64,000 nt of DNA, taken from assembly GCF_018860745.1 (NCBI RefSeq), contig NZ_JAHKPY010000006.1, forward strand, positions 62,001 through 126,000, read 5' to 3'. The notes under the pieces were generated by a model, which saw only the letters and a list, made by a program, of their open reading frames with translations, did no database searches and was not told the origin of the DNA. The stretch is from Zobellia uliginosa (GTDB lineage Bacteria > Bacteroidota > Bacteroidia > Flavobacteriales > Flavobacteriaceae). Of the stretch, positions 60,942 to 64,000 are shown in pieces (positions within the stretch are counted from its first letter, which is position 1; each line of letters starts with the position of its first letter). The position numbers and the translations under genes were made by a program.

Positions 60942-62411
60942 ATGGATGTTAAGAAAATAGCACTATTTACAGTTGTCTTACTTCAAATAACAGCTTGTGG
61001 TGCTCAAGCATTAAAAAATTCAAAACCGAATATCGTTTTTGTAATGACAGATGATCAAGGGTTGGTTTTGGAATCAATTGGGCATCCTGTAGTTGAAACA
61101 CCGTTTATAGATGCTTTTGCCAAGAAAGCATTACGATTTACTAATTTTTATGTAAGCCCAAACTGTGCACCTTCTAGAGCTGCCATTATGGGAGGCGTAC
61201 ATGAGTTTAGAGCAGCAGTTACGGCAACACACAACGAATGTGAACGTATGGCTTTGGATTTGACAACCTTTCCTGAATTACTCCAAAAAGAAGGGTATGA
61301 AACCGGAATATTTGGAAAATGGCATTTAGGGGATATTGATGCGCATTTACCTAGGAATAGAGGGTTTTCCGAAGTCTTAATGCATGGAGCCGGAGGAATT
61401 GGTCAAAGAGAAAAAGGTGTAGAAATAACAAGTTATGCAGATTTCACACCAAATCAAGGAGAGAAAATGAATGCTAAATATTTCGACCCAGTTTTATTAC
61501 ACAACAAAACCGTAGTGCAAACCAAGGGCTATTGTACAGATATATTTTTCAATTCGGCAATTGCATGGATTAAAGAACAAAATGAGGCCAAAAAACCATT
61601 TTTCGCATATATATCTACAAATGCACCTCATTCGCCTTTGATAGCAAAGCCAGAAAATTTGCAGCGAATGAAAGACCGTGGTGTTACAAAACCACAACCT
61701 AGGTTGGCAATGATTGAAAATATTGACGACAATTTTGGTGTATTGATGCAGAAGTTAGAAAAATGGAATATGTTAGAAAATACACTTGTTATTTTCACTT
61801 CTGATAACGGAGCACCAGGCTCTGACCCAGATTTTATTCAAGGTCATAAAACAGGTAAAGGAACACCCTATGAAGGGGGCGTACATGTACCTGCTTTTTG
61901 GTATTGGAAAGGGAAATTTAAAGAAGATGTAGCTATTGACGCATTAACTGCCCATGTAGACTTATTTAAAACGTTTTGTGAATTAACCGGAGCAAATAGT
62001 TCCAAAGCAAAACAAGAATTAACCGGAAGAAGTTTGTTGCCGTTATTAGAAAATCCAAGTTATAATTGGAAACCAAGAGTATTGCAAACACAACGTGGAA
62101 ATATTGCTAAAAACCCCATAGATTCTGCAGACAAAATGTGGTCGGTAAGAACAGACCGTTGGCGATTAGTTGGAAAAGAATTGTATGATATTTCAAATGA
62201 TCCTTATGAACAAATAGATGTTTCTGAGGAATACCCAGATGTTGTTGCAGCACTATCAAAATCTCATTTTGATTGGTACCAAACAATGATTCCCCATATG
62301 ATTAATCAGAATAATGTGTGGACAGACCCCAAAGCTCCTTTCGAAAAATTATACGACGAACAATTAGCTAAAGGGGGTATTCCTAATTGGGCACCTGCTA
62401 GTATTGACTAA
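60942..62411 (+). CDS. Formylglycine sulfatase (S1 family), lipoprotein
   Basis: A 489-residue sulfatase. The signal peptide ends ITAC (Cys19), giving a lipoprotein. It opens PNIVFVMTDDQG, which binds the metal. The formylglycine motif is Cys75 in CAPSRAAIMGG, with Gly where Thr usually stands before the last Gly. The metal Asp-Asn pair is in FTSDNGAPGSD, and EGGVHVPAFWYW follows. It hydrolyses sulfate esters, probably on the polysaccharide cut by the upstream enzyme. Activation needs a formylglycine-generating enzyme not in the window. Confidence 0.9.
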   Translation: MDVKKIALFTVVLLQITACGAQALKNSKPNIVFVMTDDQGLVLESIGHPVVETPFIDAFAKKALRFTNFYVSPNCAPSRAAIMGGVHEFRAAVTATHNECERMALDLTTFPELLQKEGYETGIFGKWHLGDIDAHLPRNRGFSEVLMHGAGGIGQREKGVEITSYADFTPNQGEKMNAKYFDPVLLHNKTVVQTKGYCTDIFFNSAIAWIKEQNEAKKPFFAYISTNAPHSPLIAKPENLQRMKDRGVTKPQPRLAMIENIDDNFGVLMQKLEKWNMLENTLVIFTSDNGAPGSDPDFIQGHKTGKGTPYEGGVHVPAFWYWKGKFKEDVAIDALTAHVDLFKTFCELTGANSSKAKQELTGRSLLPLLENPSYNWKPRVLQTQRGNIAKNPIDSADKMWSVRTDRWRLVGKELYDISNDPYEQIDVSEEYPDVVAALSKSHFDWYQTMIPHMINQNNVWTDPKAPFEKLYDEQLAKGGIPNWAPASID

Positions 62412-62497
62412 TGCAATTGAGGTACTAGAATAAATTATGATTCTATAGACAAAACTCAGAAGATAGTTATCAGTTAATTCAAATAAAAAGCCATTCT

Positions 62498-62538
62498 AAA
62501 CCCTCAGTTAAATTGAAAAATTTCCTGAGGGTTTTCTT
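62498..62538 (+). terminator. Terminator between the two sulfatase genes
   Basis: Stem AAACCCTCAG / CTGAGGGTTT with a 17-base loop (which holds a small A/T hairpin), followed by TCTTATTTC. It separates the first sulfatase unit from the second. Confidence 0.7.
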
Positions 62539-62697
62539 ATTTCTTGAAGATTGTATGGTGTTTTGCGTCAAAAATACTCAGAGAGACATTGAAAATACTG
62601 TTAGATACTAAAAATCGCCTACACATTGTAATTTTATCTGCATCGCTTATAAGTGTCTAAGTATTAATATCACTTGAGCTCCAATTAATAATTTAAA

Positions 62698-64000
62698 ATG
62701 AAAACAGTCAATTTAAAACAAGGGTTATTATTAGTTCTGCTAGCAGTTACGTCTATTACTTGTAACGCTCAAAATAAGCAAGATAAAAAACCAAACATCA
62801 TTTACATTTTAGCAGATGATATGGGCCTGGGCGATGTACAATTGTACAACAAGGACAGTAAAATACCAACACCTAATATTGATCGCTTAGGTACTGAAGG
62901 TGTTAGATTCACAGATGCTCATACAAGTTCAGCTGTATGTACTCCAACAAGATATGGTATAATTACAGGCCGTTATTCTTGGAGGACTTCGACATTAAAA
63001 AAGGGAGTTTTAGGTGGCCATAGTGAACATTTAATTGATATTGAAAGAGAAACCGTTGCCAGCATATTAAAAAAGCAAGGTTATAAAACCGCATGTGTTG
63101 GAAAGTGGCATTTAGGTATGGATTGGAAAGAACTTAACGCTACTGAGTCCTTAAGGAAAAAAGCCAATAATGTTGATATGAATGCTCCAATCAAGAATGG
63201 CCCTAATACAAATGGTTTTGACTATTATTTTGGAATTTCGGCATCATTAAACATGAATCCCCATGTATTTATTGAAAATGACAAAGCGCTGGGAACTTTC
63301 GAATATTTAAAAAATGAAGATGCATTAGAAAAAAGAGGATACATAGGGGCAAAACCAGGCTGGTCTGCTAAAGAATTTGAACAAGATGAAGTCTTATCAA
63401 CCTTTACTAAAAAAACGTGTGATTGGATTGAAGAAAACAAAGACACTCCATTTTTTGTCTATATGCCATTGAATGCGCCGCATTCGCCAATTGTTCCCAG
63501 TAAAAAATTTATCGGTAAAAGTGGTTTAAACGATCATGGCGATTTTTGTATGGAAACAGACTGGGCCGTAGGGCAAGTAATGGAAACATTAGACCGGTTA
63601 AACATAGCAGACAATACTATTATAATCTTTACTGCTGATAACGGAACGTCTCCTAAGGCAGGTTTTCCGGCGATGGCAGAAAGAGGACATCATTCAAGTT
63701 GGATTTATAGAGGAATGAAAGGAACAAACTGGGAAGGTGGCCATAGAGTACCTTTTTTAGTACGTTGGCCAAACAAAGTGAAAAAAGAACAAGTTTCCGA
63801 TCAATTAATTTGTACTACTGATTTGATGGCTACCTGTGCTAGCCTTTTAGGAATTACACTAAATGAGAATGAAGGAGAAGATAGTATTAGTTTTTTACCT
63901 GCATTACACGGGGAAACAATTCCTGAAGTAAGTGAGCGAACAATAGCACACCATTCTGATGGAGGGATTTTTTCTATTCGAACAGCCAAATGGAAATTGA
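62698..64000 (+). CDS. Formylglycine sulfatase (S1 family), truncated by the window end
   Basis: ATG 62698 runs open to the last base (434 codons, then one base), so the C-terminus is missing. The signal peptide ends around SITCNAQ. The chain opens PNIIYILADDMGLGD, and the formylglycine motif is Cys81 in CTPTRYGIITG, here complete. Other marks are GKWHLGMDW, LNAPHSPIV, FTADNGTSP and WEGGHRVPFLVRW. It is a second sulfatase for the same polysaccharide. Its transcript is separated from the first sulfatase by a terminator. Confidence 0.9.
   Translation, partial: MKTVNLKQGLLLVLLAVTSITCNAQNKQDKKPNIIYILADDMGLGDVQLYNKDSKIPTPNIDRLGTEGVRFTDAHTSSAVCTPTRYGIITGRYSWRTSTLKKGVLGGHSEHLIDIERETVASILKKQGYKTACVGKWHLGMDWKELNATESLRKKANNVDMNAPIKNGPNTNGFDYYFGISASLNMNPHVFIENDKALGTFEYLKNEDALEKRGYIGAKPGWSAKEFEQDEVLSTFTKKTCDWIEENKDTPFFVYMPLNAPHSPIVPSKKFIGKSGLNDHGDFCMETDWAVGQVMETLDRLNIADNTIIIFTADNGTSPKAGFPAMAERGHHSSWIYRGMKGTNWEGGHRVPFLVRWPNKVKKEQVSDQLICTTDLMATCASLLGITLNENEGEDSISFLPALHGETIPEVSERTIAHHSDGGIFSIRTAKWKL

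Overview
The window is a 64 kb piece of an AT-rich chromosome from a marine member of the Flavobacteriaceae (Bacteroidota), of the Zobellia/Maribacter kind. This rests on four things: the Bacteroidota promoter -7 box TAnnTTTG in front of many genes, frequent TTG starts, lineage-typical genes (PUR-like DUF3276, long NusB beside DUF1573 and YajC, glutamine synthetase III, a type IX secretion C-terminal domain, choice-of-anchor L), and a sulfated-polysaccharide locus at the right end. The exact species is not determined. No insertion sequence, prophage, CRISPR array, replication origin or rRNA was seen. There is one tRNA, tRNA-Arg(ACG).

Layout. 0-16 kb is mostly housekeeping: pepT, nusB-DUF1573-yajC, an ABC exporter, a PUR-like protein, an acyltransferase/symporter/CsaA cluster, thiol peroxidase-type proteins, a cold-shock protein, a cyclophilin-FKBP fusion, an M28 peptidase and PPK2. 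16-26 kb holds a five-gene minus-strand unit (NatAB-like ABC exporter, MscS channel, DUF6268 protein, sigma-54 activator without a DNA-binding domain), then grpE-dnaJ, an epimerase and mnmD. 26-32 kb has ilvE, a MazG-like protein, small membrane proteins, crcB and the glnK-amtB-porin nitrogen unit. 32-49 kb has lipoproteins, hydrolases, a second MscS, a T9SS-secreted protein, Lrp, purU, pyrF, prfA, a two-gene ABC micro-operon, a Rieske-thioredoxin-ApbE operon and purM. 49-53 kb has divergent glutamine synthetases of type III and type II. 53-56.7 kb has glpQ, a Ca/Na antiporter, two tiny proteins, apt and tRNA-Arg. 57-64 kb is a polysaccharide locus: a 947-residue lambda-carrageenase-like protein, a SASA-type esterase and two formylglycine sulfatases, the last cut by the window end.

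Most notable. glnK-amtB and glnA share a spaced palindrome, CCCC-N10-GGG, with the same layout upstream of both promoters: one copy about 87 bp and a second about 33 bp before the -7 box. This suggests a nitrogen operator and an unknown regulator. Other points of interest are several very short single-helix membrane peptides with their own promoters or terminators, an ABC ATPase paired with one small membrane protein, a DnaJ that keeps only one of its two zinc centres, and the polysaccharide locus starting directly behind a tRNA gene.
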